Positions 33,221 to 40,906 of a stretch of 64,000 nucleotides of DNA are shown one piece after another. A program made the position numbers and the translations under genes. Positions within the stretch are counted from its first letter, which is position 1. Every line of letters starts with the position of its first letter. The stretch covers positions 158,213 to 222,212 of the forward strand of contig NZ_JAGINP010000013.1 of NCBI RefSeq assembly GCF_017876155.1. The letters are read 5' to 3'. This DNA is from Azospirillum rugosum (GTDB taxonomy: Bacteria > Pseudomonadota > Alphaproteobacteria > Azospirillales > Azospirillaceae). Under the pieces are notes generated by a model, which saw only the letters and a program-made list of their open reading frames with translations, did not search any database and had not been told where the DNA came from.

Positions 33221-35767
33221 TCACCCCCCGGATTTTCGCAGCGCCGCCAGCGCCTTCCGCACCTGCTCCGAATCATACGGCTTGCGCAGCACGATGGTGT
33301 CGTGGAACTCCGGCGGGAAGACGGAGGTCTCGCCGTAGCCCGTGGCGAACAGGAAGGGCACCCCCAGCTCGCGCAGCCGCTCCGCCACGGGGAAGGAGGT
33401 CTCGTCGTTCAGGTTGACGTCCAGCAGGGCGAGCGCCGGCGCCTCGGCCTGGATGGCCATCAGCGCCTGGCGGACGCTGGCCACCGAATCCACCCGCGCG
33501 GCGCCCAGCTTCAGCAGCAGGTCCTCCGCGCTCATGGCGATGATCATGTTGTCTTCCAGCAGCAGGACCGGCCCGTCGACGCGCACGTCCTCCGCCACCT
33601 CCGCGTGGCTGCCCTGCGGCTTGGCCGCTTCCCGGGTGGGGGCCAGCGTGGCGTGCGGGGCGGGAATGGCGAAGCGCGCCCGCAGGCCCGACAGGGCGTA
33701 GGTGACCTCCGCCTCGCCCTTCAGGTCGTGGGGGATGGACCGCTCGATGATCGTGGTGCCGAAGCCCTGGCGCGTCGGCGCCTGGACGGGCGGGCCGCCG
33801 GATTCCCGCCAGGTCAGGACGAGTTGTCCGTCGTCCTCCATCCACCAGCGGACGTCGGCCTGCCCCCGCCGGTCGGCGAAGGCGCCGTACTTGGCGGCGT
33901 TGGTCACCAGTTCGTGCAGGACCAGTGCTACGACGGAGAAGGACTGAGGCGACAGCAGCACCTCCGGCCCTTCGATGTGCACGCGGTCGACCTTGCCGCC
34001 CAGATAGGCGGCGACCTCGGCGTGGATGATGGCGCGCAGCGGGGTCGGCTGCCAGTTCACCGCGGTCAGCTGGTCGTGGGCGCGGGCCAGCGCCTGGACG
34101 CGGCCGCCGACGATGTCCGCGAACTCCTCCACGCTGTCCGACGCGGTGCGGCTCTGCGCCAGCAGGGCGCGGACCAGCGCCAGGATGTTGCGCACGCGGT
34201 GGTTCAGCTCGGCGATCAGCAGCTCCTGCCGCGCGCGGAACGCTCGCCGTTCCTCATCCGCGAGGTCGGCGAGGCGCAGCACCACCTCCATCAGCGTCAC
34301 GCGCAGGGAATCGGCGATGCGCAGGTCGGCGTCGGACCAGGGGGTGGACTGGCCGTGCACCGTCTCCTTCCACGCCGCGAAGCTCTTGCGCGGCGTCAGG
34401 CGGACGCCGTTGGGACCGGGCTCCACCGGCTTTTCCGGGTTGCCGGCCCAGGTGACGGTGCGCCAGGATTCCTTGCGGAAGAAGATGATGTAGTCGCGCG
34501 GCTTGCGGGACACGGGAATGGCCAGCATGCCCGCGGCCCGCATCGCGAAGTCGGCGGCCGGCGGGTGCACCCGCGCGATCTCGGTCGTGGCGAAGACGGT
34601 GCTGGCGTGCGCCCGGTTCAGCGCGCGGATGACGCCCAGCATTTCGTCCTGCGTCGGGGTGGAGCCGTGCAGCGCGATCTGCCCGCCCAGCACGATGGCG
34701 ACGCCGTCGCTGCGGATGAAGCGCCCGATCTCCTCGCGCAGCTCCGCCAGGTTCTCCATGGGCGAGGCGTTCTCGGCGATCAGCGCCATCAGGCGGTTGT
34801 GCAGCTGCCGCGCGTCGGCCTCGTAGGCGGCCTCGCGGTCGCGCTCCACGCTTTCCAGCAGGAAGGAGAACATTTGCCCGTACAGCTCCGCCGCCGTGCG
34901 CCGTTCCAGCGACAGGCGGTGCGGCGCCAGATGGTGGCAGGCGAACAGGCCCCACAGCTTGCCGCGGCGCAGGATCGACACCGACAGCGAGGCGGCCACG
35001 CCCATGTTGCGCAGATACTCGCAGTGGATCGGCGACACGCTGCGCAGCACGCTCATCGACAGGTCGAGCGGCGGCGTGTGCGGGCCGGCGGGGGGAAGGA
35101 TCGGACACGGCGCGGCGTCGACGTCGACGATGCAGCGCAGCCAGCTGCGCTCGTACAGCGCGCGGGCCTGGACCGGGATGTCGGACGCGGGGTAGCGCAG
35201 GCCGAGGTAGGACGGCACGCCGCGCGCGGTGGATTCGGCGATCACCTCGCCGGCGCCGTCCACGTCGAAGCGGTAGACCATCACCCGGTCGAACCCGGTC
35301 AGCATGCGCAGCTGCCGCGCCGCCTCGCGGCAGCAGTGGTCGAAGGTCGGCGCGCGCTGGAGCCGCCCGATCATGGCGCGCACCATCGAACTGCCGTCGA
35401 GGTCGCCGCCGGGCTCGCTGGGCTCCCCTTCGATGATGATCGATTGGCCGGACATGTGGATCGCGACGTCGAGCAGGGGGCCGTCCGGCCTGAACCGCAT
35501 GCGGAAGATGCGCTCCACCGAATCGTTCAGCAGGGCCAGCTGCAGCCGCCCGCGCAACGCGTGCAGAACCTCCTCGCCGACCTGCAGGACCAGCGGCTGC
35601 CCAAGCATCGCGTCGGCCTCCACCCCCAGCCATGCGCCGACGTTGGCGGAGGCGTGCTGCACGATCCAGTCCGTGGAGACCGCGACGAGGAATCCCTCGG
35701 GCTGGATCGACCCCAGGAACTGTATCGGCTCCCGGTCGCAGTTGGTCAGGTCGACGGTCTGGGTCAT
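33221..35767 (-). CDS. Bacteriophytochrome with HWE/HisKA_2 histidine kinase and receiver domain
   Basis: 848 residues. Red/far-red photoreceptor kinase. PAS domain with the biliverdin-binding Cys in LTNCDREPIQFLGSIQPEGF near residue 10, GAF domain with the PASDIP motif (~195) and the chromophore His in SPIHCEYLRNMGV, and a PHY domain. The kinase has ELNHRVRNILALVRALLAQS near 545 (phospho-His) and a HATPase region, and a C-terminal receiver (LLDVNLNDETS near 765). HWE-type kinases are common in Rhodospirillales. ATG at 35767; an in-frame TTG two codons earlier is possible. No heme oxygenase or separate regulator lies next to it. Confidence 0.93.
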   Translation of the reverse strand: MTQTVDLTNCDREPIQFLGSIQPEGFLVAVSTDWIVQHASANVGAWLGVEADAMLGQPLVLQVGEEVLHALRGRLQLALLNDSVERIFRMRFRPDGPLLDVAIHMSGQSIIIEGEPSEPGGDLDGSSMVRAMIGRLQRAPTFDHCCREAARQLRMLTGFDRVMVYRFDVDGAGEVIAESTARGVPSYLGLRYPASDIPVQARALYERSWLRCIVDVDAAPCPILPPAGPHTPPLDLSMSVLRSVSPIHCEYLRNMGVAASLSVSILRRGKLWGLFACHHLAPHRLSLERRTAAELYGQMFSFLLESVERDREAAYEADARQLHNRLMALIAENASPMENLAELREEIGRFIRSDGVAIVLGGQIALHGSTPTQDEMLGVIRALNRAHASTVFATTEIARVHPPAADFAMRAAGMLAIPVSRKPRDYIIFFRKESWRTVTWAGNPEKPVEPGPNGVRLTPRKSFAAWKETVHGQSTPWSDADLRIADSLRVTLMEVVLRLADLADEERRAFRARQELLIAELNHRVRNILALVRALLAQSRTASDSVEEFADIVGGRVQALARAHDQLTAVNWQPTPLRAIIHAEVAAYLGGKVDRVHIEGPEVLLSPQSFSVVALVLHELVTNAAKYGAFADRRGQADVRWWMEDDGQLVLTWRESGGPPVQAPTRQGFGTTIIERSIPHDLKGEAEVTYALSGLRARFAIPAPHATLAPTREAAKPQGSHAEVAEDVRVDGPVLLLEDNMIIAMSAEDLLLKLGAARVDSVASVRQALMAIQAEAPALALLDVNLNDETSFPVAERLRELGVPFLFATGYGETSVFPPEFHDTIVLRKPYDSEQVRKALAALRKSGG

Positions 35768-36392
35768 CGGCAAGCGACAGTCGTTGCAGGCAAGCTCATC
35801 ATCCGGGATCGAAGCGGTTGCGTCGGGTGTTTAACTGGGGATCGTCTGGAAAAATTCCATCAGAAACCCATCGGAAACACAAGCGGAAGCTATGGAATAC
35901 TTGCGCGAAATAATCTTTCAAGATTGTCCGCTTAGTGACGGGCAAAAAAAGCCGGACGATAATGATCGCCAAGGCGGATGTCACTAACCTAGGTTAAATA
36001 TTATCAACGGGATCACATCAACTCAGGTTGGCGCACGATGATCATCAAGTTCTAATATGGAGAATCCTTTTCCCTTTTTGATGACTGCCGTTCACTTCGG
36101 CTGTACCCATGGGGCGGAAAGCCACTCCAACATGCACATTCGTGCAAGGGTTCCGAGTCGGTCGTCTATCCCGAGCACCACGCGGCAACCCCGTGGCGAC
36201 CCTCACGGCGGTGTTGCGCGCCCGCGGTGCGAAACGTTCGCTTGATTGCGCGCAGCCCGGTGGCGTGCGCAACCCTCTCCCGTCCGGGCGCAGCGGTGTT
36301 GACTTGATGCATCCGAAGGCGGATGTTTTGCACACCTGCAAGAGCCTTGCGGGCACGACGATGAACACGATGACTGTGAAAGGAAGGATCCC
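35768..36392. other. 625 bp intergenic region
   Basis: AT-richer than average between 35840 and 36120, and contains the 12-bp palindrome 35985-35996. No ORF with a plausible ribosome site is seen except the gene starting at 36393. It probably holds the bacteriophytochrome promoter on the minus strand. Confidence 0.5.
35985..35996. promoter_or_regulatory. Perfect 12-bp palindrome TAACCTAGGTTA
   Basis: Self-complementary site in an AT-rich stretch, 218 bp upstream of the bacteriophytochrome start. A candidate operator; the binding protein is unknown. Confidence 0.4.
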
Positions 36393-36596
36393 ATGCAGAC
36401 GCTGTGGAGCACTTTGCGGCGGCAGTGGCTGGACCCGGGCGGGGAGCCCGCGGCCGGGGCGGAGCACCTGTGCGACCACCTCCGGCGCGATATCGGGCTG
36501 ACGCAGACCGAGGCCGGCTCTTGCGCGCCCGAATACATCCGCGAACGGAACTTTTCGGAAGCCCGGTCATTTTTGACCTTGCAAGCCTACCGCTGA
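36393..36596 (+). CDS. Small hypothetical protein, 67 residues
   Basis: Strong ribosome site AAGGAAGG before ATG 36393. The sequence begins MQTLWSTLRRQW and includes HLCDHLRRDIGLTQTE, reminiscent of the Leu-Arg-Asp-Ile-Gly-Leu helix of DUF1127-type small regulators but not a clear member. Two Cys are present. First of a series of tiny codirectional genes. Confidence 0.55.
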   Translation: MQTLWSTLRRQWLDPGGEPAAGAEHLCDHLRRDIGLTQTEAGSCAPEYIRERNFSEARSFLTLQAYR

Positions 36597-36662
36597 CGGG
36601 CGATACCGGATCCCGTCGGATTTCCTGAACAACCGACATCCTTTCAACCCACGGAGACCACG

Positions 36663-36842
36663 ATGAAAGCCATCGTACCCACCAGCTGGACCCGCCGACA
36701 TGGCGACCCGTCCATGCGAGCTATCGGCCGCAACCTTAACGACAACGCCCTTCAACGCGCAGGGTTTGAACGGGAATTCCGCATAGGGAGAGGAAGCGAT
36801 GAGTGTCTTTTGGGGCTTTTGCGGCCGTTCCGTCTTCGTTGA
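36663..36842 (+). CDS. Small basic hypothetical protein, 59 residues
   Basis: ATG 36663 is preceded by GGAGACCACG. Product begins MKAIVPTSWTRRHGDP and is Arg-rich, ending LLRPFRLR. Overlaps the next small gene by 44 bp in another frame. Only one of the two may be real. Confidence 0.4.
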   Translation: MKAIVPTSWTRRHGDPSMRAIGRNLNDNALQRAGFEREFRIGRGSDECLLGLLRPFRLR

Positions 36843-36999
36843 GCACGCCCTTTGGGCTTCTCCGGACCAGTTCTTCGACGTCCGGCGGGAAAACGGGGAA
36901 TTCGTGATATGGCTTGGACGCCTGCACATCATCTACACACCGGCCCGATGGGGTCCTCGGCCAGGGGGGCTCGCTGATGCCGGCCCGCGTTCGTCCTGA
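36799..36999 (+). CDS. Small hypothetical protein, 66 residues, overlapping the MarR gene
   Basis: Excellent ribosome site (GGGAGAGGAAGCG before ATG 36799). Sequence begins MSVFWGFCGRSVFVEH and has a balanced centre (RENGEFVIWLGRLHIIYTPA) that looks like a real folded protein. Its end overlaps the MarR start by 23 bp, suggesting coupled translation. Family not recognised. Confidence 0.5.
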   Translation: MSVFWGFCGRSVFVEHALWASPDQFFDVRRENGEFVIWLGRLHIIYTPARWGPRPGGLADAGPRSS

Positions 37000-37348
37000 C
37001 GAGGTGACCACCGTCGTCCATGTGCTCGAGGCGTTTCGCAAGCTCGATCCCGACCTGCCGATCCAGTACGCGCTGTCCTTCATGACGATCGCGCAGAACG
37101 AAGGGATTTCCATCGGCGAGCTTGCGGAACGCCTGGGCATCGCCCAATCCTCCGCCTCGCGCAACGTCGCGGCTTTGAGCCGCTGGCACAGCTTCGGGAA
37201 GGCCGGTCTGGACCTCGTCCAGGCCCAGGAAGACCCCCGCGAGCGCCGCCGCAAAATCGTGACGTTGACCGACCAGGGGCGCGCGTTCCTGGAAGACCTG
37301 CGCGCCATCGTCAGCCCGCGCGACTTCCGCCCCGCCAAGTCGGCGTGA
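36977..37348 (+). CDS. MarR-family-like winged-helix regulator
   Basis: 123 residues. Winged helix-turn-helix with recognition helix ISIGELAERLGIAQSSASRN and a wing followed by LTDQGRAFLEDLRAIV, the classic MarR end. Slightly short; the dimerisation helices are abbreviated. Upstream start at ATG 36977 overlaps the preceding tiny gene, so it is likely made from the same mRNA. The target could be its own small-gene cluster. No ligand can be inferred. Confidence 0.8.
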   Translation: MPARVRPDEVTTVVHVLEAFRKLDPDLPIQYALSFMTIAQNEGISIGELAERLGIAQSSASRNVAALSRWHSFGKAGLDLVQAQEDPRERRRKIVTLTDQGRAFLEDLRAIVSPRDFRPAKSA

Positions 37349-37366
37349 ACCAACAATTTCGTAGTG

Positions 37367-37453
37367 CGTAGGTTGGGTGGAGCGCAGCGCAACCCAACAC
37401 ACGCCGCAAGGGCGATGCTGTTGGGTTCCGGCTGCGCCTGCACCCAACCTACG
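37367..37453. repeat. Palindromic repeat with CGTAGGTTGGGTG ends
   Basis: CGTAGGTTGGGTG (37367-37379) and CACCCAACCTACG (37441-37453) are perfect 13-bp inverted repeats, with GCGCAGCGCAACCCAAC inside partly pairing with GTTGGGTTCCGGCTGCGC. It resembles a palindromic unit widely dispersed in bacterial genomes. It sits between convergent genes. Confidence 0.75.
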
Positions 37454-37456
37454 GCT

Positions 37457-38074
37457 CTACGCCGTCTCGCCCAGCCCCTGCTGCAACAGCCCCACCAACG
37501 TCCGCACCGCCAGTTCCTGGCGTTCCAGCCGCAGGCCGACGCGGCCGGACTGGCCGGCGACCTGCTCGGGAAGCGGCGGCAGGTGGATGAAGCCCATGGG
37601 CAGGTCCAGCCCGCGCGTCTCGATCAGGTGGCGCGCCCGGTAGAACAGGTGGTTGCAGACGAAGCCGCCGGCGAAGTCGCTGAAGGTCACCGGCAGGCCG
37701 GCGATGGCCAGCTCGCGCATCACCATGGGGATCGGCAGGGCGGAGCCGTAGGCGGTCGGGCCGTCCGGCTCGATGGGGGAGTCGGTGCGCACGACCCCGG
37801 CGTTGTCGGGCTTGTCGCTCTCGTCCCGGTTCCAGGCGAGCCGTTCGACCTTGATGTAGTCGGAATTGCCGGCCAGCCCGAAGCACAGGGCGGCGGCCGG
37901 CCGGTGTTCCTCCACCAGCGTGGCGAAGGCGGCACCACAGACGTCGTATTCGACCGGCAGGACCGCGGTGACGACCCCCGGCTCCCCGGCCAGCCGCTCC
38001 ATCAGCAGCGCCGTCGGGTTGACGGCGTTGTCGCCGAAGGGCTGGAAGCCGGTGAGGAGGATGGGGGCCGTCAT
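37457..38074 (-). CDS. pcp: Pyroglutamyl-peptidase I
   Basis: 205 residues, a cytosolic cysteine peptidase removing N-terminal pyroglutamate. Family landmarks: TGFQPFGDNAVNPTA at the N-terminus, the catalytic Glu region LAGNSDYIKVERLAWN, the nucleophile Cys in GGFVCNHLFYRA near residue 142 and His in MGFIHLPPLPEQ near 165. Length is normal. The gene lies 15 bp downstream of trpS and is probably cotranscribed with murJ-trpS. Confidence 0.93.
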   Translation of the reverse strand: MTAPILLTGFQPFGDNAVNPTALLMERLAGEPGVVTAVLPVEYDVCGAAFATLVEEHRPAAALCFGLAGNSDYIKVERLAWNRDESDKPDNAGVVRTDSPIEPDGPTAYGSALPIPMVMRELAIAGLPVTFSDFAGGFVCNHLFYRARHLIETRGLDLPMGFIHLPPLPEQVAGQSGRVGLRLERQELAVRTLVGLLQQGLGETA

Positions 38075-38089
38075 GGTGTCGGTCCCCGA

Positions 38090-39088
38090 TTACGGACGCA
38101 GAAGGCCGATGATGTCCTTCACGTCGTTCAGGTTCTTCTCGGCGATGGCCTGGGCGCGCTCGCCGCCCTTGCGCAGCAGGCGGTCGATCTCGCCCTTGTC
38201 GGCCAGAAGCTCCTTCATGCGCGTGGTCATCGGGGCCAGCTTGGCGACCGACAGGTCGACCAGCGCCGCCTTGAAGCCGGAGAACTGGGATCCTGCGAAC
38301 TGCTGGACGATCTGCTCGCGCGTCTGGCCGGCCAGGGCGGCGTAGATGGTCACGAGGTTGTCGGCCTCCGGACGCTTCTCCAGGTCGGCGACGCTGTCCG
38401 GCAGCGGCTCCGGATCGGTCTTGGCCTTGCGGATCTTGGTGGCGATGGTGTCCGCGTCGTCGGTCATGTTGATGCGCGAATATTCGGACTCGTCCGACTT
38501 GCTCATCTTCTTGGTGCCGTCGCGCAAGCTCATCACGCGCGTCGCCTCGCCCAGGATCTGCGGCTCGGGCAGCGGGAAGAACTCGGTCTCGTAGCGGCGG
38601 TTGAAGGCGCCGGCGATGTCGCGCGACAGCTCCAGATGCTGCTTCTGGTCCTCGCCGACCGGCACGTGGGTCGCCTTGTACAGCAGGATGTCCGCGGCCA
38701 TCAGCACCGGGTAGGAGTAGAGGCCGAGGTTGGCCATGTCCTTCTGCTTGCCCGCCTTCTCCTTGAACTGCGTCATGCGGTTCAGCCAGCCCAGCGGCGT
38801 GTGGCAGGACAGGATCCAGCCCAGCTCCGAATGGGCGGAGACGAAGGACTGGTTGAACAGGATGTTCTTCTCCGGGTCGATGCCGGCGGCGATGTAGGCG
38901 GCCGTGACCTCGCGGATGTTGTTGCGCAGGACCTCCGGGTCCTGGTCGATGGTCAGCGCGTGCAGGTCGACGACGCAGAAGATGCACTCGTACGTGTTCT
39001 GCAGCTCAACCCAGTTCCGCAGCGCCCCCAGATAGTTGCCGAGGTGAAGCTGCCGGGTCGGCTGCATGCCGGAGAAGATGCGGTTCAC
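38090..39088 (-). CDS. trpS: Tryptophanyl-tRNA synthetase
   Basis: 332 residues, class I synthetase charging tRNA-Trp. HIGH-type motif HLGNYLGAL near residue 15 and KMSKS near 195; Trp-site segments such as GEDQKQHLELSRDIA. GTG start at 39088. It lies 61 bp downstream of murJ, an arrangement common in Alphaproteobacteria. This is an essential function, relevant to what kind of replicon this is. Confidence 0.97.
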   Translation of the reverse strand: MNRIFSGMQPTRQLHLGNYLGALRNWVELQNTYECIFCVVDLHALTIDQDPEVLRNNIREVTAAYIAAGIDPEKNILFNQSFVSAHSELGWILSCHTPLGWLNRMTQFKEKAGKQKDMANLGLYSYPVLMAADILLYKATHVPVGEDQKQHLELSRDIAGAFNRRYETEFFPLPEPQILGEATRVMSLRDGTKKMSKSDESEYSRINMTDDADTIATKIRKAKTDPEPLPDSVADLEKRPEADNLVTIYAALAGQTREQIVQQFAGSQFSGFKAALVDLSVAKLAPMTTRMKELLADKGEIDRLLRKGGERAQAIAEKNLNDVKDIIGLLRP

Positions 39089-39149
39089 GGGGTTCTCTCG
39101 CTCGAAAACGTCTGGAAGGGCGGAGTTATCGCCCCGGAACCGGGCCGGG

Positions 39150-40724
39150 TCAAGTCGCGGGCGGCACCGATTCCGGGGTGTCGCGCCGCAGGAAGGCCTT
39201 CACGTCGGCAAGGTCGGTGCCGCCCAGCAGCTGCGCCAGCCCGGCGAACAGCGCCACGCCGCCGCCCACCAGCAGGGTCAGCGCCCCGAAGCGCACCAGC
39301 GTGGCCGGCGCCTCCAGCCAGGGCGCCAGCAGCGCGGCCCCCAGCAGCAGCCCGGCCCCCATGCCCAGCGCCGCCGCCAGGATGCGCGGCGCGCGGCGCC
39401 GGATCCGGTCGTCCAGGTGCAGGAAGCCGCGCCGGTGCAGCGCCGCCGCCAGCAGGCCCAGGTTCAGCCACGCGGTCAGCCCGGTGGCCAGCGCGATGCC
39501 CACATGCTCCAGCGCCGGCATCAGCGCCAGCCCGATCGCGACGTTGGCGACCGTGACGATGACGGCGACGCGCACCGGGGTGCTGGTGTCCTGCCGGGCG
39601 AAGAAGGCGGCGTTCAGCGACTTCACGAGAACGTGGGCCGGGATGCCGATGGCGTAGGCGGCCAGCGCCCAGGCCGTCGCCTGCGCCTCGGCCGGGCCGA
39701 AGGCGCCGCGCTGGAACAGCACGGCGACGATCGGCTCCCCCGCCACGCCCAGCGCGATGGCGGAGGGCAGGGCCAGCAGCAGGCTGAACTCCACCGCGCG
39801 GCTCAGGTAATGGCGGATCATCGGCTCGTCGCTGGCGGCGGCGTGGCGGGCCAGCACGGGCAGAAGCGCCGTGCCGATGGCGATGCCGATGATGCCCAGC
39901 GGCATCTGGTTCAGCCGGTCGGCGTAATAGAGGAAGGACACCGCCCCCGACGGCAGGAGGGAGGCCATCACCACGTTCAGGAACAGGTTGATCTGCATGA
40001 CCCCGGCGCCGATGGCGCCCGGCCCGACCAGCCGGAACAGCCGCCGCATCCCCTCGGTCAGCCGCGGCCGGACGAGGCGCAGCGTGACACCGGCGCTCCG
40101 GCAGGCCCAGGCCATCCAGGCCACCTGCACCACGCCGGACAGGGTGACCGCCGCGGCCATGGCGTATCCCGAATCCAGCCCCAGCCGCGGGGCGATCAGC
40201 AGGGCCGCGATCAGCGTCAGGTTGAAGGCGATCGGCGCGGCGGCGAAGGGGCCGAAGCGGTCCAGCGCGTTCAGCACCCCGCCCAGCAGAGCCACCAGGG
40301 AGATCAGCGCCAGATAGGGAAAGGTCAGCCGCGCCATGGCCACGGCCAAGTCGAATTTCGCCGGCTCGTCCGCGAAGCCGGGGGCCAGGACGTGCATCAG
40401 CCAGGGCATGGCCGCGATGGCCAGCGCCGTGAAGGGCAGCAGCGCCGCCAGCAGGATCGCCAGCGCCTGCTCCGCGAAGGCCACGGCGGTGGCCCGGCCG
40501 TTGCGTTGCAGCTCGGCGGCGAACAGCGGCACGAAGGCGACGCCGAAGGCGCCCTCCGCGAACAGGCGGCGGAAGAAGTTGGGCAGCTTCAGCGCGACGA
40601 AGAAGGCGTCGGCCACCGGCCCGGCGCCGAGGACGGCCGCCGTCAAAATGTCGCGGGCGAAGCCGGCAAGGCGGCTCAGCAGGGTCAGGCCGCCGACGGT
40701 GGCGATGGCGCGGGCGAAGCTCAT
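39150..40724 (-). CDS. murJ: Lipid II flippase MurJ
   Basis: 524 residues, polytopic inner-membrane protein flipping peptidoglycan precursor lipid II. N-terminus MSFARAIATVGGLTLLSRLA, with RDILTAAVLGAGPVADAFFV and LPNFFRRLFAEGAFGVAFVP, are diagnostic; about 14 membrane segments follow. ATG at 40724 is chosen because upstream in-frame codons are coding-poor. First gene of murJ-trpS-pcp; divergent from the hybrid kinase. Essential in most bacteria. Confidence 0.96.
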   Translation of the reverse strand: MSFARAIATVGGLTLLSRLAGFARDILTAAVLGAGPVADAFFVALKLPNFFRRLFAEGAFGVAFVPLFAAELQRNGRATAVAFAEQALAILLAALLPFTALAIAAMPWLMHVLAPGFADEPAKFDLAVAMARLTFPYLALISLVALLGGVLNALDRFGPFAAAPIAFNLTLIAALLIAPRLGLDSGYAMAAAVTLSGVVQVAWMAWACRSAGVTLRLVRPRLTEGMRRLFRLVGPGAIGAGVMQINLFLNVVMASLLPSGAVSFLYYADRLNQMPLGIIGIAIGTALLPVLARHAAASDEPMIRHYLSRAVEFSLLLALPSAIALGVAGEPIVAVLFQRGAFGPAEAQATAWALAAYAIGIPAHVLVKSLNAAFFARQDTSTPVRVAVIVTVANVAIGLALMPALEHVGIALATGLTAWLNLGLLAAALHRRGFLHLDDRIRRRAPRILAAALGMGAGLLLGAALLAPWLEAPATLVRFGALTLLVGGGVALFAGLAQLLGGTDLADVKAFLRRDTPESVPPAT

Positions 40725-40906
40725 GGGCGTGAACTCATGGGCTTGAACTCTTGGGTTGGGCGGGTATACCCGCCCGTCCCCCGGGTGGGAAGCCGGCAAA
40801 AGCCGTAGGATGTTCCACCCACAGGAGGTAGGATGCGCTAATATGATCATTGCTAGGGGCATAGTTGCTCCGCCAGTGTGGCGTCAGGCTGTATCCGGGG
40901 ACGGGT

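Noticed and set aside
33158..35935. 925-residue plus-strand frame opposite the bacteriophytochrome
   Set aside because: Low-complexity His/Gln/Arg/Gly product without motifs; the minus frame is the true gene.
36057..36245. 62-residue ORF in the gap after the bacteriophytochrome
   Set aside because: No ribosome site and composition unlike protein; treated as intergenic.
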